Assembly: GCA_902802515.1 (NCBI GenBank)
Contig: CADCMM010000014.1
Location: 1-33,793, forward strand
DNA: 33,793 nt
DNA from: an uncultured Lachnospiraceae bacterium
GTDB lineage: Bacteria; Bacillota; Clostridia; Lachnospirales; Lachnospiraceae
Direction: 5' to 3'
Below, one piece after another: positions 16,838-25,607 of the stretch; position 1 is the first letter of the stretch; each line of letters opens with the position of its first letter. The translations under genes and the position numbers were made by a program. Under the pieces are notes generated by a model. That model had not been told where the DNA came from. It saw only the letters and a program-made list of their open reading frames with translations, and ran no database searches.

Positions 16838-18367
16838 TTACAGCAATTTATCCTTTTCTTCCAGAAGTTCCAGCTTATCCTTATGACTGCTCTCCAGAGA
16901 ATTCTTCTTCTGAGATTTTTTCATTGTCACTATGATCTGCCCTTTGGACTTGGTGGAACCCTGCAAAGTTCCAGCGCCGCCTACGCAGCCTCCGGGGCAG
17001 GCCATTCCCTCCAATAGATACCCGTCATATTTCCCTTTCTTCGCATCTGCCAGCAGTTCCCGGCAGTTTCGCAATCCCTCTGCGTTAGCCACCTTGACTT
17101 CTCTCTGCGGATCCATCTCTTTGATGCAGTTCACCACTGCGCTGGCAACGCCTCCGCTCACAGCAAATCCCCGTCCGTCCGCCGTGGCCTGAGTAAAATC
17201 GCCGTCCGCCGGCAACTCTTCAAAGTGAACCTCTTTCGCCGCGAACATACCCATGACTTCCTCGAAGGTCAGCACAAAGTCAATGTCGCTTCGTATCGTT
17301 CTTCGGCTGGCCTCCAGCTTTTTCGCCGCACAGGGCCCGATAAATACCACCTTACATCCCGGATGTTCTTTTTTGATCATGCGCCCTGTCAGTACCATGG
17401 GGGTCAGCGCCATGGAGATGTACGGCGCCAGATCCGGAAACATCTTTTTCGCCATGGTAGCCCAGGCCGGACAGCAGGATGTGGCCATGAAAGGCTGTTT
17501 CTCCGGAACTTCTGCCATAAAGTCCTTCGCTTCCTCTATCGTGCAAAGGTCTGCTCCCACAGCTACTTCCACCACATCAGCAAAGCCCAGCTCCTGCATA
17601 GCTGATTTCAGGCGCTCCGGCGTCAGATCTTTTCCGAATTGCCCCACAAAAGCCGGCGCCACCGCCGCGTACACCGGGATTCCGGATTTGATGGCATGAA
17701 TCACCTGAAAGATCTGTCCCTTATCCGCGATAGCGCCAAATGGGCAGTTCACCAGACACATTCCGCAGGACACACACTTATCGTGATCAATGTGCGCTCG
17801 TCCCAGCTCATCGCTGCCGATCGCATCCACTCCGCAGGCCTTTGCACAAGGGCGCTCCAGTTTGGTTATAGCCTGATAAGGACAGACACCCATACACTTT
17901 CCACACTTAATGCATTTTTCCTGATCTATCACGGAGCGGCCATTCACTATTGAGATTGCTCCCTTTGGGCATACTTCTTTGCAGGGATGCGCCAGACATC
18001 CCTGGCAGGCGTCTGTCACCTTCACCACATTATCCGGGCAGGAGTGACAGGCAAACTTGATGATGTTTACCAGGGGCGGATCATAATATTTCTCCGCGAT
18101 GGCACTCTCCTCAATTCCCTTGGATACCGGGGCATGCTCCGTCATATCCCGCAGTGGAAGGCCGATAGCCAGGCGCAGACGCTCTTCTACAATTGCCCTC
18201 TCCAGAAATACACTCTCCCGGTAGGTAGCCACCTCCCCGGGGATAATCTTATAGGGCAAGTCAATAATCCTGGAATAATCCCCTCCCTCATAGGCCATGC
18301 GGGCCACCTCAGTAAATATTTTCTGACGGATATCCACCACACTGGTATAAACGCCTCTCATGCTCAT
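16838..18367 (-). CDS. [FeFe] hydrogenase, monomeric, ferredoxin-like N-terminus (group B-like)
   Basis: A 509-residue enzyme interconverting protons and H2 with reduced ferredoxin. The N-terminal region (about 100-220) has a Cys-rich stretch and two 4Fe-4S motifs (CIKCGKCMGVCP, CVSCGMCLVNCP). The H-cluster motifs are all present: L1 TSCCPAW (about 294-300, with the proton-transfer Cys), L2 GPCAAKKLEA (about 342), and L3 EGMACPGGCVGGAG (about 452). The L2 and L3 forms suggest group B rather than the main catalytic group A. The C-terminus ends in a charged Lys/Glu tail. The start follows GAGGAG. Its job may be fermentative redox balance. It is the first gene of the cluster with the VWA lipoprotein. 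Confidence 0.92.
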   Translation of the reverse strand: MSMRGVYTSVVDIRQKIFTEVARMAYEGGDYSRIIDLPYKIIPGEVATYRESVFLERAIVEERLRLAIGLPLRDMTEHAPVSKGIEESAIAEKYYDPPLVNIIKFACHSCPDNVVKVTDACQGCLAHPCKEVCPKGAISIVNGRSVIDQEKCIKCGKCMGVCPYQAITKLERPCAKACGVDAIGSDELGRAHIDHDKCVSCGMCLVNCPFGAIADKGQIFQVIHAIKSGIPVYAAVAPAFVGQFGKDLTPERLKSAMQELGFADVVEVAVGADLCTIEEAKDFMAEVPEKQPFMATSCCPAWATMAKKMFPDLAPYISMALTPMVLTGRMIKKEHPGCKVVFIGPCAAKKLEASRRTIRSDIDFVLTFEEVMGMFAAKEVHFEELPADGDFTQATADGRGFAVSGGVASAVVNCIKEMDPQREVKVANAEGLRNCRELLADAKKGKYDGYLLEGMACPGGCVGGAGTLQGSTKSKGQIIVTMKKSQKKNSLESSHKDKLELLEEKDKLL

Positions 18368-18485
18368 ATCGCTCTTCTCCTCGTTTTTTACTCATATTAC
18401 GCGAACAGTGAGCCATCATGCCGCTTACAGGACAATGCTTAGCGAACGTCGCGATAGTATCCGGCGGCGTGCCGCCTATGCGCTC

Positions 18486-18514
18486 ATTATATCTTGATAA
18501 AGCCGGAAGCGCAA
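18486..18514 (-). promoter_or_regulatory. Promoter of the hydrogenase operon with a GC-rich leader
   Basis: On the minus strand, TTGCGC (18514-18509) and TATAAT (18491-18486) are 17 bp apart. The leader is about 110 nt and has small hairpins (GGCGG/CCGCC near 18455-18470, GCGA/TCGC near 18437-18450). I recognise no riboswitch. The 250 bp between hydrogenase and glyA holds only this and the glyA terminator. Confidence 0.6.
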
Positions 18515-18539
18515 GGGGGAGGATGGAGTGACTGCACAG

Positions 18540-18575
18540 AAAAGGGGCTGTTGCATTTCATGCAACAACCCCTTT
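18540..18575 (-). terminator. Intrinsic terminator of glyA
   Basis: A stem of 12 positions with one mismatch (GGGGTTGTTGCA with TGCAACAGCCCC) and a 5-nt loop is followed by TTTT on the minus strand, about 45 bp after the glyA stop. The stem base shares GGGGCTGTTGCA with the ends of the MITE-like element at 13708. Confidence 0.8.
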
Positions 18576-18617
18576 CAACCACTATCTTAGGGAAACCTGA
18601 AATCTATCCATATTTGC

Positions 18618-19856
18618 TTAGATCAAAGGATATTTATCTGTCAGGCTCTTTACCAGCTTCTTGGCTTCCTCGGTCTTGCTCTCGCCTTCTTTGAGAATCA
18701 TGGCGATCGCCTCCGCGATGACATCCATATCCTCCTCATTCATACCTCTGGCTGTAACTGCCGGAGTACCAAGTCGCACACCGCTGGTAACAAATGCCGA
18801 TTTTGGATCGTTGGGAATGGTATTCTTATTGCAGGTAATGTTCACGCTGTCCAGAAGATTCTCCACTTCCTTACCTGTTTTTCCAACACTGGTCAGATCT
18901 ACCAGCATCAAATGGTTGTCCGTACCACCGGATACGATCTTGATACCGCGGTCCATCAGACCTTTGCACAGAGCTTTCGCGTTCTTTACAATGTTTTCCT
19001 GATATACCTTGTATTCCGGGCTAAGCACTTCTTTGAAGCACACTGCTTTGGCCGCGATCACATGCATCAGCGGGCCGCCCTGGATGCCCGGGAACACCGC
19101 CTTATTAAATTTATGTTCCTCTGCAAACTCCTTGCTGGAAAGGATCATACCGCCCCGGGGTCCCCGGAGTGTTTTATGGGTGGTGGTGGTAGTTACATGG
19201 GCATAGGGAATCGGACTTGGATGCTGTCCTGCAGCTACCAGACCGGCAATATGAGCCATATCTACCATCAAATATGCCCCTACCTCATCCGCGATCTCAC
19301 GGAATCTTTTGAAGTCAATAATGCGGGCATAAGCGCTGGCTCCTGCCACGATCAGTTTTGGCTTACATTCCAGCGCGATCTCTCTCACCTTATCATAGTC
19401 GATCACGCCTTCATCATTTACGCCATAGGGCACAACATGAAAATAAGCGCCGGACATATTAGCAGGGCTTCCATGGGTCAGATGTCCGCCATGCGCCAGA
19501 TTCATACCCATCACTGTATCACCGGGCTGCAGCAGAGCAAAGAATACCGCCATGTTTGCCTGAGCGCCGGAATGAGGCTGCACATTGGCATAGGTACATC
19601 CAAAAATCTCCATGGCGCGGTCTCTGGCCAGATCTTCTACTACGTCTACACACTGGCATCCGCCATAATAACGTTTTCCCGGATATCCTTCCGCGTATTT
19701 GTTAGTCAACGGGCTTCCCATAGCAGCCATAACCGCTTTTGTCACCCAGTTTTCTGAAGCAATCAGCTCTATGTGGCTGTTCTGCCGCTCCTGCTCCGCC
19801 ACAATGGCGTCAGCGATCTCCGGGTCTGTCTTTCTGATCTCATCCAGTGAATACAT
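18618..19856 (-). CDS. glyA: Serine hydroxymethyltransferase
   Basis: It converts serine and tetrahydrofolate to glycine and 5,10-methylene-tetrahydrofolate in the cytoplasm, using PLP. At 412 residues it has normal length. Family motifs include [25 protein letters not shown], and the PLP-binding Lys228 in [15 protein letters not shown]. The start ATG follows GGGAGGAC. It has its own strong promoter and terminator, so it is probably transcribed alone. A dyad over its transcription start suggests repression. Confidence 0.97.
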   Translation of the reverse strand: MYSLDEIRKTDPEIADAIVAEQERQNSHIELIASENWVTKAVMAAMGSPLTNKYAEGYPGKRYYGGCQCVDVVEDLARDRAMEIFGCTYANVQPHSGAQANMAVFFALLQPGDTVMGMNLAHGGHLTHGSPANMSGAYFHVVPYGVNDEGVIDYDKVREIALECKPKLIVAGASAYARIIDFKRFREIADEVGAYLMVDMAHIAGLVAAGQHPSPIPYAHVTTTTTHKTLRGPRGGMILSSKEFAEEHKFNKAVFPGIQGGPLMHVIAAKAVCFKEVLSPEYKVYQENIVKNAKALCKGLMDRGIKIVSGGTDNHLMLVDLTSVGKTGKEVENLLDSVNITCNKNTIPNDPKSAFVTSGVRLGTPAVTARGMNEEDMDVIAEAIAMILKEGESKTEEAKKLVKSLTDKYPLI

Positions 19857-19967
19857 TTCAAAGTCCTCCCTTACGTCTGTTCATCTCTTACTTATCCATC
19901 TTTTCTATATCTGTCTTTCCTACGCCGACTTTGGGGCGTTTTGTCTTCCGTACGCTTCCATCTGTGC

Positions 19968-20009
19968 GTGCACTATGCACACTATACTTGATTTCCTCTG
20001 CACTGTCAA
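19968..20009 (-). promoter_or_regulatory. glyA promoter with overlapping dyad operator
   Basis: TTGACA (20009-20004) and TATAGT (19986-19981) are 17 bp apart on the minus strand. A perfect dyad GTGCA-CTA-TGCAC (19968-19980) directly follows the -10 and would cover the start site near 19974. That is a classical repressor position. The regulator is unknown; it does not match the PurR box. The leader to the ATG is about 118 nt, with no glycine riboswitch that I can see. Confidence 0.7.
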
Positions 20010-20015
20010 GCGAAA

Positions 20016-20681
20016 TTACAGATAGAATTGCAGTACCACAGAAATCAGGTTCGCCCCCATATGAAACAAGATCGGAACTTTCAGAAAACCGGCTTTTTCA
20101 TAAAACCAGTGCAGCAGACATGCCATGGGGAGCGCGTATATGATCTGTATCATGTTTCCATGAGACAGCGCAAACAGAAGGATGGCCACTGCCAAAGCAC
20201 CCTTCTTTGGCAAAAACTCCAACAGCCGATGATAAACCAGACCCCGATAGAGCAGCTCCTCCACAACCGGTACCGCTATTCCCAACCCTAAAATCTGCAC
20301 CAGGATATCACCGGAAAACAATTCTTCCTGCACCCGGTTGGAAAAAAATTCTGTGATACCGCTTATCTGCATCAGAAAGCTGCCTGCGCAGGACGCAAGC
20401 ATACCGCTGAAAAATGCTGCAGGAAAGATCCAACATTTCCCTCTTTGTTTTCCCTGATCATAAAGATACTGCTGTTGGTCTCTTCTCCACATCCACCATA
20501 ACACCGGAAAACTGAAGACTGCCGTCAGCGTCGTAGCCAGCGCAGCGTCGATGCCTGTCAACCCGGATGTTTGAGGATAAGCTCCGCTGATATCCATCAT
20601 TATCAATACGCCATAACTGATTCCCAAATAGATCAGCAGAGGAGCCGCTGCTCTTCCGATTTTTCTGCCATATTCCGCCAT
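20016..20681 (-). CDS. CPBP family intramembrane metalloprotease (Abi/CaaX-like)
   Basis: A hydrophobic protein of 221 residues with about six TM helices. It has the CPBP motifs: EELLYRG (Glu141, Glu142, Arg146), the His of FALSHGN (174) and FHMGANL (His207). Family members cleave prenylated or peptide substrates in the membrane, and some give bacteriocin self-immunity. The frame is open to 20756, but a promoter-like TAGACT-17-TATTAT lies over that part, so Met at 20681 (MAEYGRK) is preferred. Its ribosome site (CAGGGCAAG) is weak. It lies far from the toxin island, so no link is claimed. Its end abuts the glyA -35. Confidence 0.85.
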   Translation of the reverse strand: MAEYGRKIGRAAAPLLIYLGISYGVLIMMDISGAYPQTSGLTGIDAALATTLTAVFSFPVLWWMWRRDQQQYLYDQGKQRGKCWIFPAAFFSGMLASCAGSFLMQISGITEFFSNRVQEELFSGDILVQILGLGIAVPVVEELLYRGLVYHRLLEFLPKKGALAVAILLFALSHGNMIQIIYALPMACLLHWFYEKAGFLKVPILFHMGANLISVVLQFYL

Positions 20682-20785
20682 CTTGATCTTGCCCTGCTTT
20701 CCATTCCTGATAATGTTGCTATAATAACACGCTCCACCGGAAAAGTCTATTTGCAAAAATATCGGATTTTATATGCCCTTTCCAA

Positions 20786-23731
20786 TCATTTTCGGATCCG
20801 GGGAAAAGCAGCGATGGCAAAAATGAAAAGCAGTATCGTCAGCAAGACCAGGAGAAACAAAATCCCCCAGACAGACTGTAATTTTCGTATAATACGTCCC
20901 GTCAGGCCGTTTTGCGTTTCCTTCCCCTCCACAACTAATCCCGCGTTTTTTATCAGAGTATCTTCCTCACTGTTTTCATCCTCCTGTAAAGTGTCTTTTC
21001 CTTTCCGCTCTCCTCCGGCAGAGCGTTTCAGTTCTTCCAATTCCCTGGCGCTTTTTTCTGTTTTCACGTAAGGTTCTATATCAACTTCTTCTTTGTCTGT
21101 AATATAACAGGGAAGTTCCTCCGTCCAGAACTCATTTCCTGCCTCGTCCAACACGTACACCTGGAGCCTCTGCCAGGACATTTTCGCCTCTGCTTTCCAC
21201 TTAATAATACCTCCCTGCCGTTGTATTTCTTCTCCATCACAAGAGTAAGCCAGCTGTCCGTCCAGATAGAGTTTCATTTCTTTCAGACTTCCGTTGTCCC
21301 TGGGTTCCAGACAGGCCCACACTTCTTTCGCACGGTAGATCCGCTCCTTTTCCAGACCTGTAATGAAACATTCCGGAGGAGTACGGTCTATGGCAAAAGA
21401 AACCGCTTTTTCCTGTGTCTGGCTGTCAGCACTGTTTTTGGCCCGATCCGTAGAGAGCAGGATCACTTCATACATTCCTTCCTGAGCAAATACCTGCTGT
21501 GATACCGTATAGCTGTAACGTTTCCATGTATTACTCCCGCCGGAATGCCTGACAGTATAGTCCTTCCCCTCCGCCAGTTCGCGCATACTTCCGTCTTTTC
21601 TGCATAAAATCTGTACTTCGCCCACATCATCAATATTTGTTTCCAGAAATACCACCGGGAACGCCTCCCGGTGATAAAACTGACTTAACGCCTGTCTGGT
21701 CTCATCCGTCAGATCATAGACGGATCCAAAACGGTTGACTGAAAAAGTGATCTGCTCCTCCGTCTGATTGCCAGCCAGATCTTCGGCAGCTGCTCGGAGC
21801 GTATAAATATCATCGAAAGCCTTGCTGTAAGGAAAATCCTCAAAGATAATCTCCGCCCCCTGATCGTTTTCTTCCTGCCTGACCAGCGCCGGAGCAATCC
21901 CCCCATTGGCGCCATTTAGTTCAACCTGCAGAGAGCCTGACCGATAGCAGGTATCACTGCATGCGACAGCCACGCGGACGGCTCCACCATTGGCGCTGTT
22001 ATTCTCCACTCCGGAAATCGATAATCCCGGGGCTTCTGAATCCACCATGATCTGACTGCTTCTGACCCAGGCCTTGTTTCCCACATGATCTTCTGTCTCT
22101 ACATATACCACATACGTTCCGTCCTGTGTCAGATCCAGCCTCGTTCCCGACAGACAGTCCTGCCACCACTCCTCTCCGTTCTGATTCAGGCTATTAAATA
22201 CATCCCTGCTGGCGGCCACAAAGTACCTGGCATTTTTCATTCCGCTTTCAGAGTCCTCAGGTACGCGAATGATGACAGAAACGCCCTGGCTTCCATAGAA
22301 AATTCCCCCAGCCTCCCTGGCATTTTCCACCGATACGACTGCCTCCGGCACTTCGCCATCCACAGAAAACTCCACCGTCTCCTCCAATGAATCCGCCGTT
22401 ATCTCTCCATTTTTATTTCTCCTCTTCAGGGAGAATGAAAATGTCCCCCGCTGTTGCAGGTCCCCCATTTCCGCTCCCTGATTATAACCGCTGTTCTCCA
22501 AAGGATACGCTTCTATAGAAGCTCCCCGTTGTACCCATAAAGTTCCGTCTTCCGTCCGGTAAAACGTTCCGTCCTTTCCCCCCAGCTCATAATCGCTTCC
22601 TAATACCGCTCTGGACTGGGCAATCACCAGACTGCCTGTCTTGTATTTTCCAGAAGCGGCATCCTGGGAAAAAACATAATTATCGGTAGGATTTCCCGAT
22701 AATTTCCCCTTTTTATTTTTGCGCAGCACCAATGCATCCTGATATATTTTCTGTCTTCCCTGTTCGTAAATATCGCTGTGGGGCTCTATCACCGAAGTAT
22801 TTAATGCAATATCCGGCATTTCAAATCCCTCCGGCACAATTTCATTTCCGTTTTCATCCCTGAGGAAACCGCTAACCTGCACTTCCCCCAACAGATGCAC
22901 ATTTTCCATCTTTACGGCGCTTCCGTAGGTCTTCCATCCATCCGGTATCATTACAGTAAGTTCTCTTGGCAAAATCCTTGCTGTAAGAGGAGTTTCCTCT
23001 ACTTCCAGCTGATACACTTCCGCCCCGGTGTCATCCAGATCAAACTCAAAGGCCACCGCCCATTCTCCCACATCGCTCCCCGCCAGATGCGCTTCATATG
23101 TAATCTGCGGCAAGTCTTCCGCTTCTCTTCTCTCAACAATCTCCACATCATACCCCAGTTCTATCCGGTCTGTCCCATCGTAAATTTTGCTGTTGTCCGC
23201 TCCCAAAACATGGATATTGGAAACCCGCATAATTTGCTTCTTCGGCTCGGTCTGTGTTTCCGCCTCTGCTGTCTCTTTCTCTGTGTCAAGTTCCGTGGAT
23301 TTTTCTATCATATCTTCTGTTTCTGCTTCCGTGGATTTTTCTGTCACATCCTCTGTATCTGGTTCTGTGGATTTTTCTGTCAGCTCCTCTGTATCTGCTT
23401 CCGTGGATTTTTCTGTCACATCCTCTGTATCTGCTTCTGTAGTTTTCTCCGTTGCTTCGCTCCCTGACTCTATTTCACTTTCTAACTCTGTCTCACTTTT
23501 CGTCTGTGTCTCTGCCTCTGTTTCGCTTTCCGTCTCTGTCTCAGGTTCTGTCTCCGTTTCACTGTGCAGTTCACGTTCCTTCTGCATCATTATTTCTCCT
23601 TCCCCTTCTATTTGCACCTTCTGCTCTGTCTCAGACGCCTTTACTCTTTTTCCGTACTCCACATAACGGCTCGCCAAAAGCAGCGACAAAATCAATACCA
23701 CCACTGTTTTCTTTTCAAAATGCTTCCTCAT
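20786..23731 (-). CDS. Large cell-surface protein with Glu/Thr repeats and Ig-like domains, C-terminal TM anchor
   Basis: A 981-residue exported protein. It has an N-terminal signal helix (about 8-22), then a very acidic low-complexity stalk (about 50-165) made of SETE and 12-residue TEADTEDVTEKS units. A bacterial MBG/Ig-like region (about 170-380) and several Ig-like or beta-sandwich domains follow, including GTYVVYVETEDHVGNKAW and IDRTPPECFITGL. A C-terminal TM helix (about 955-975) and a short basic tail (PRIRK) end the protein. There is no LPXTG. Its start overlaps the kinase gene by 17 bp, so the two are coupled. It may be a substrate or partner of the kinase. The ligand is unknown. Confidence 0.8.
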   Translation of the reverse strand: MRKHFEKKTVVVLILSLLLASRYVEYGKRVKASETEQKVQIEGEGEIMMQKERELHSETETEPETETESETEAETQTKSETELESEIESGSEATEKTTEADTEDVTEKSTEADTEELTEKSTEPDTEDVTEKSTEAETEDMIEKSTELDTEKETAEAETQTEPKKQIMRVSNIHVLGADNSKIYDGTDRIELGYDVEIVERREAEDLPQITYEAHLAGSDVGEWAVAFEFDLDDTGAEVYQLEVEETPLTARILPRELTVMIPDGWKTYGSAVKMENVHLLGEVQVSGFLRDENGNEIVPEGFEMPDIALNTSVIEPHSDIYEQGRQKIYQDALVLRKNKKGKLSGNPTDNYVFSQDAASGKYKTGSLVIAQSRAVLGSDYELGGKDGTFYRTEDGTLWVQRGASIEAYPLENSGYNQGAEMGDLQQRGTFSFSLKRRNKNGEITADSLEETVEFSVDGEVPEAVVSVENAREAGGIFYGSQGVSVIIRVPEDSESGMKNARYFVAASRDVFNSLNQNGEEWWQDCLSGTRLDLTQDGTYVVYVETEDHVGNKAWVRSSQIMVDSEAPGLSISGVENNSANGGAVRVAVACSDTCYRSGSLQVELNGANGGIAPALVRQEENDQGAEIIFEDFPYSKAFDDIYTLRAAAEDLAGNQTEEQITFSVNRFGSVYDLTDETRQALSQFYHREAFPVVFLETNIDDVGEVQILCRKDGSMRELAEGKDYTVRHSGGSNTWKRYSYTVSQQVFAQEGMYEVILLSTDRAKNSADSQTQEKAVSFAIDRTPPECFITGLEKERIYRAKEVWACLEPRDNGSLKEMKLYLDGQLAYSCDGEEIQRQGGIIKWKAEAKMSWQRLQVYVLDEAGNEFWTEELPCYITDKEEVDIEPYVKTEKSARELEELKRSAGGERKGKDTLQEDENSEEDTLIKNAGLVVEGKETQNGLTGRIIRKLQSVWGILFLLVLLTILLFIFAIAAFPRIRK
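23291..23434 (-). repeat. Four tandem 36-bp coding repeats
   Basis: Four contiguous 36-bp units (23291, 23327, 23363, 23399) differ at only a few bases. They encode the 12-residue unit TEADTEDVTEKS in the surface protein stalk. A fifth, degraded unit follows. Being in frame and without spacers, they can change copy number without breaking the gene. Confidence 0.9.
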
Positions 23732-25433
23732 CCAATTCCCCCTTCTCCTTTTTTACCCTGTCAGTACGCTGCGGTGTATCTTCCAGGTGCTCCAATATCT
23801 CCTCTGCAGTCTGGGCACCGTATGCTATTTCCTGTTTCAATTCCTCTTCCAGCTGCGTACCGCTTTGATCTGTTTCCACATTCTCCGCCCTCTTGGAGAG
23901 CTGTCTCACCACAGCGGTCAGTTCTTCCTTTTTAATCCCTGTCTTTTGCATTTCCTCCGCCAGAAAAAGAATCTGCTGAAGAGATTCCTGGTAAAAGCGA
24001 AGTCTGGTAACCGGCTGACTGTATCCGTCAACCCCTGCTTCCAGCAGCTGTTTCAGTTCCTGCCAATAGACCTGGGCGTAGTTCTCCTTCTCTCCGCTAT
24101 CATCCTGTATTCCAAGGCGTTCATAATAGCTCCCCATATGGCTGTAAATCTGTGCCCGGATGCTCCAGACAGGCGCTTCTTCCTTTTTTGTTCCATCTAC
24201 AGCACGGACAGCTTTTGAAAACCATCCCGCAGCAATTTTTCGGCCATCCTGTCCCTCATAGTCATACCAGTAGATCATCCCCAGCTCCGATGCAAACGCG
24301 CCATAAGCCTCCGGATTCTCCTCCAGCATTTCTTCATTGGTGTCTGATTTTCCAACAGGTATAGTGTGAAGTAATGTGCGCAGAAATTCCTCCTCCCGGC
24401 AGTCAAATACTGCATCGGCGTCCGCCTGGTGAAGATACTGCAGATACGCCTCGCCTCGCTCCGGCGCAGTGTACACGGCTTTTCTATAGTACTCCTCGCT
24501 TTTTTCTTCTCCCGCACAAAGTGCTTCCGCTAACAGCCGGTCATAATCCCAGTCTTCCTTGATACGGGTCTGAAACTCCCGGGGAATTTCCCGCGCCGCC
24601 ATTCCCGCCGTTATGATCAATAACATCAGAGCGATCCAGAAACGATAGCGCTGTTTTTCAAAATAATACTTCTTTTTTGCCCGTCCAAGGCTCCTGGAAA
24701 GGCTTCGGCTGCTTTCCCACCGATCCTCGGGGCTGACCCGAACACATTTTTTAATCACTTCCCCCAGATAGTCCGGGCATCCATTAATTCTGCTTTTTTG
24801 CAGAGCATGGCTGTAAGGCACCCCGGAGATCAAACGGTACAAAGTAGCACCCAAGCCGTAGATATCGGTTCGAACATCCACCGGTTTTGACAGATCATAC
24901 TGTTCCGGCGCAGCGTAACCGTCCGTTCCTCTGCGCTGGTTTACCTCTGTCATTCCGGACTTTCTCTGAGCCGCTCCAAAATCCACCAGCACCAGCCTGC
25001 CGTTCTTTTTTCGGATAATATTGGCAGGTTTTATATCCAGATGAAGGATGGGCAGAGTTTGTCCATGCAGATAGCAAAGAACATTGCTGATCTCATCCCC
25101 CACTTCCAGAACTTCCTCCGGAGAAAAACGCTTTTTTTGCTTCAGCCATTCCTCCAGTGTATGCCCCCTGACGTACTCCATGATCAGAAAACAATGCGCT
25201 TCATCTTCCAACACATCAACGATCTTCGGCAAAGAAGGGTGTTGCAGTTTCTTCATCATATTGATCTCGTGAAATTCCTGCCCATCTCCCCGTTTTAAGA
25301 TTTCTTTTACTGCCCATAACTGCACTGTCTGCAGATGAACAGCCAGCCAAACACTGCCCTCCCCGCCCTTTCCCAGAGCTTTCAAAATACGGTACTTACC
25401 TGACAGTACCTCTCCTGTCTGCAGGCGCGTCAC
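23715..25433 (-). CDS. Membrane Ser/Thr protein kinase (no PASTA domains)
   Basis: A 572-residue bacterial Hanks-type kinase. The cytoplasmic kinase domain (about 10-250) has GKGGEGSVW (P-loop), Lys43 (WAVKEI), HLDIKPAN (Asp133, Asn138), Asp151 of DFG, and GTDGYAAPEQYD. The catalytic loop is HLD, not HRD. A TM helix (264-281) leads to an outer helical domain of about 290 residues with TPR-like patterns, not PASTA repeats. So it does not look like the PknB peptidoglycan sensor. The annotated start is GTG, with AGGGGG directly against it, an awkward spacing, so the true start is uncertain by a few codons. It is coupled to the surface-protein gene. Confidence 0.85.
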   Translation of the reverse strand: MTRLQTGEVLSGKYRILKALGKGGEGSVWLAVHLQTVQLWAVKEILKRGDGQEFHEINMMKKLQHPSLPKIVDVLEDEAHCFLIMEYVRGHTLEEWLKQKKRFSPEEVLEVGDEISNVLCYLHGQTLPILHLDIKPANIIRKKNGRLVLVDFGAAQRKSGMTEVNQRRGTDGYAAPEQYDLSKPVDVRTDIYGLGATLYRLISGVPYSHALQKSRINGCPDYLGEVIKKCVRVSPEDRWESSRSLSRSLGRAKKKYYFEKQRYRFWIALMLLIITAGMAAREIPREFQTRIKEDWDYDRLLAEALCAGEEKSEEYYRKAVYTAPERGEAYLQYLHQADADAVFDCREEEFLRTLLHTIPVGKSDTNEEMLEENPEAYGAFASELGMIYWYDYEGQDGRKIAAGWFSKAVRAVDGTKKEEAPVWSIRAQIYSHMGSYYERLGIQDDSGEKENYAQVYWQELKQLLEAGVDGYSQPVTRLRFYQESLQQILFLAEEMQKTGIKKEELTAVVRQLSKRAENVETDQSGTQLEEELKQEIAYGAQTAEEILEHLEDTPQRTDRVKKEKGELDEEAF

Positions 25434-25499
25434 CCCCTGTTCTTAACTTTTAAATTAATAAATGCTTGAATTCTGGGCGAATGCCCATGAGTGAAACAG

Positions 25500-25555
25500 A
25501 AAAATAGAGCTATATCTTTGCAATGTTTTGTATTGCATTTGCCGATATAGCTCTA
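25500..25555 (-). terminator. Intrinsic terminator of argS with a nested hairpin
   Basis: A perfect 12-bp stem (TAGAGCTATATC with GATATAGCTCTA) encloses a second 6-bp hairpin (TGCAAT with ATTGCA) and is followed by TTTTT on the minus strand. It lies about 50 bp after the argS stop. The 25434-25499 stretch before the kinase shows no convincing promoter, so the kinase start of transcription is unclear. Confidence 0.8.
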
Positions 25556-25607
25556 TTATATACATTTCGTGACGTATGTCAAGTCAATTCTGATTTTTAT
25601 TTATTTT

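Noticed and set aside
20016..20681. CPBP protease as part of the bacteriocin immunity system
   Set aside because: It is more than 6 kb from the island, beyond hydrogenase and glyA, with its own promoter.
23291..23434. CRISPR-like spacing of 36-bp repeats
   Set aside because: The repeats are contiguous with no spacers, lie in frame in a coding gene, and no cas genes are present.
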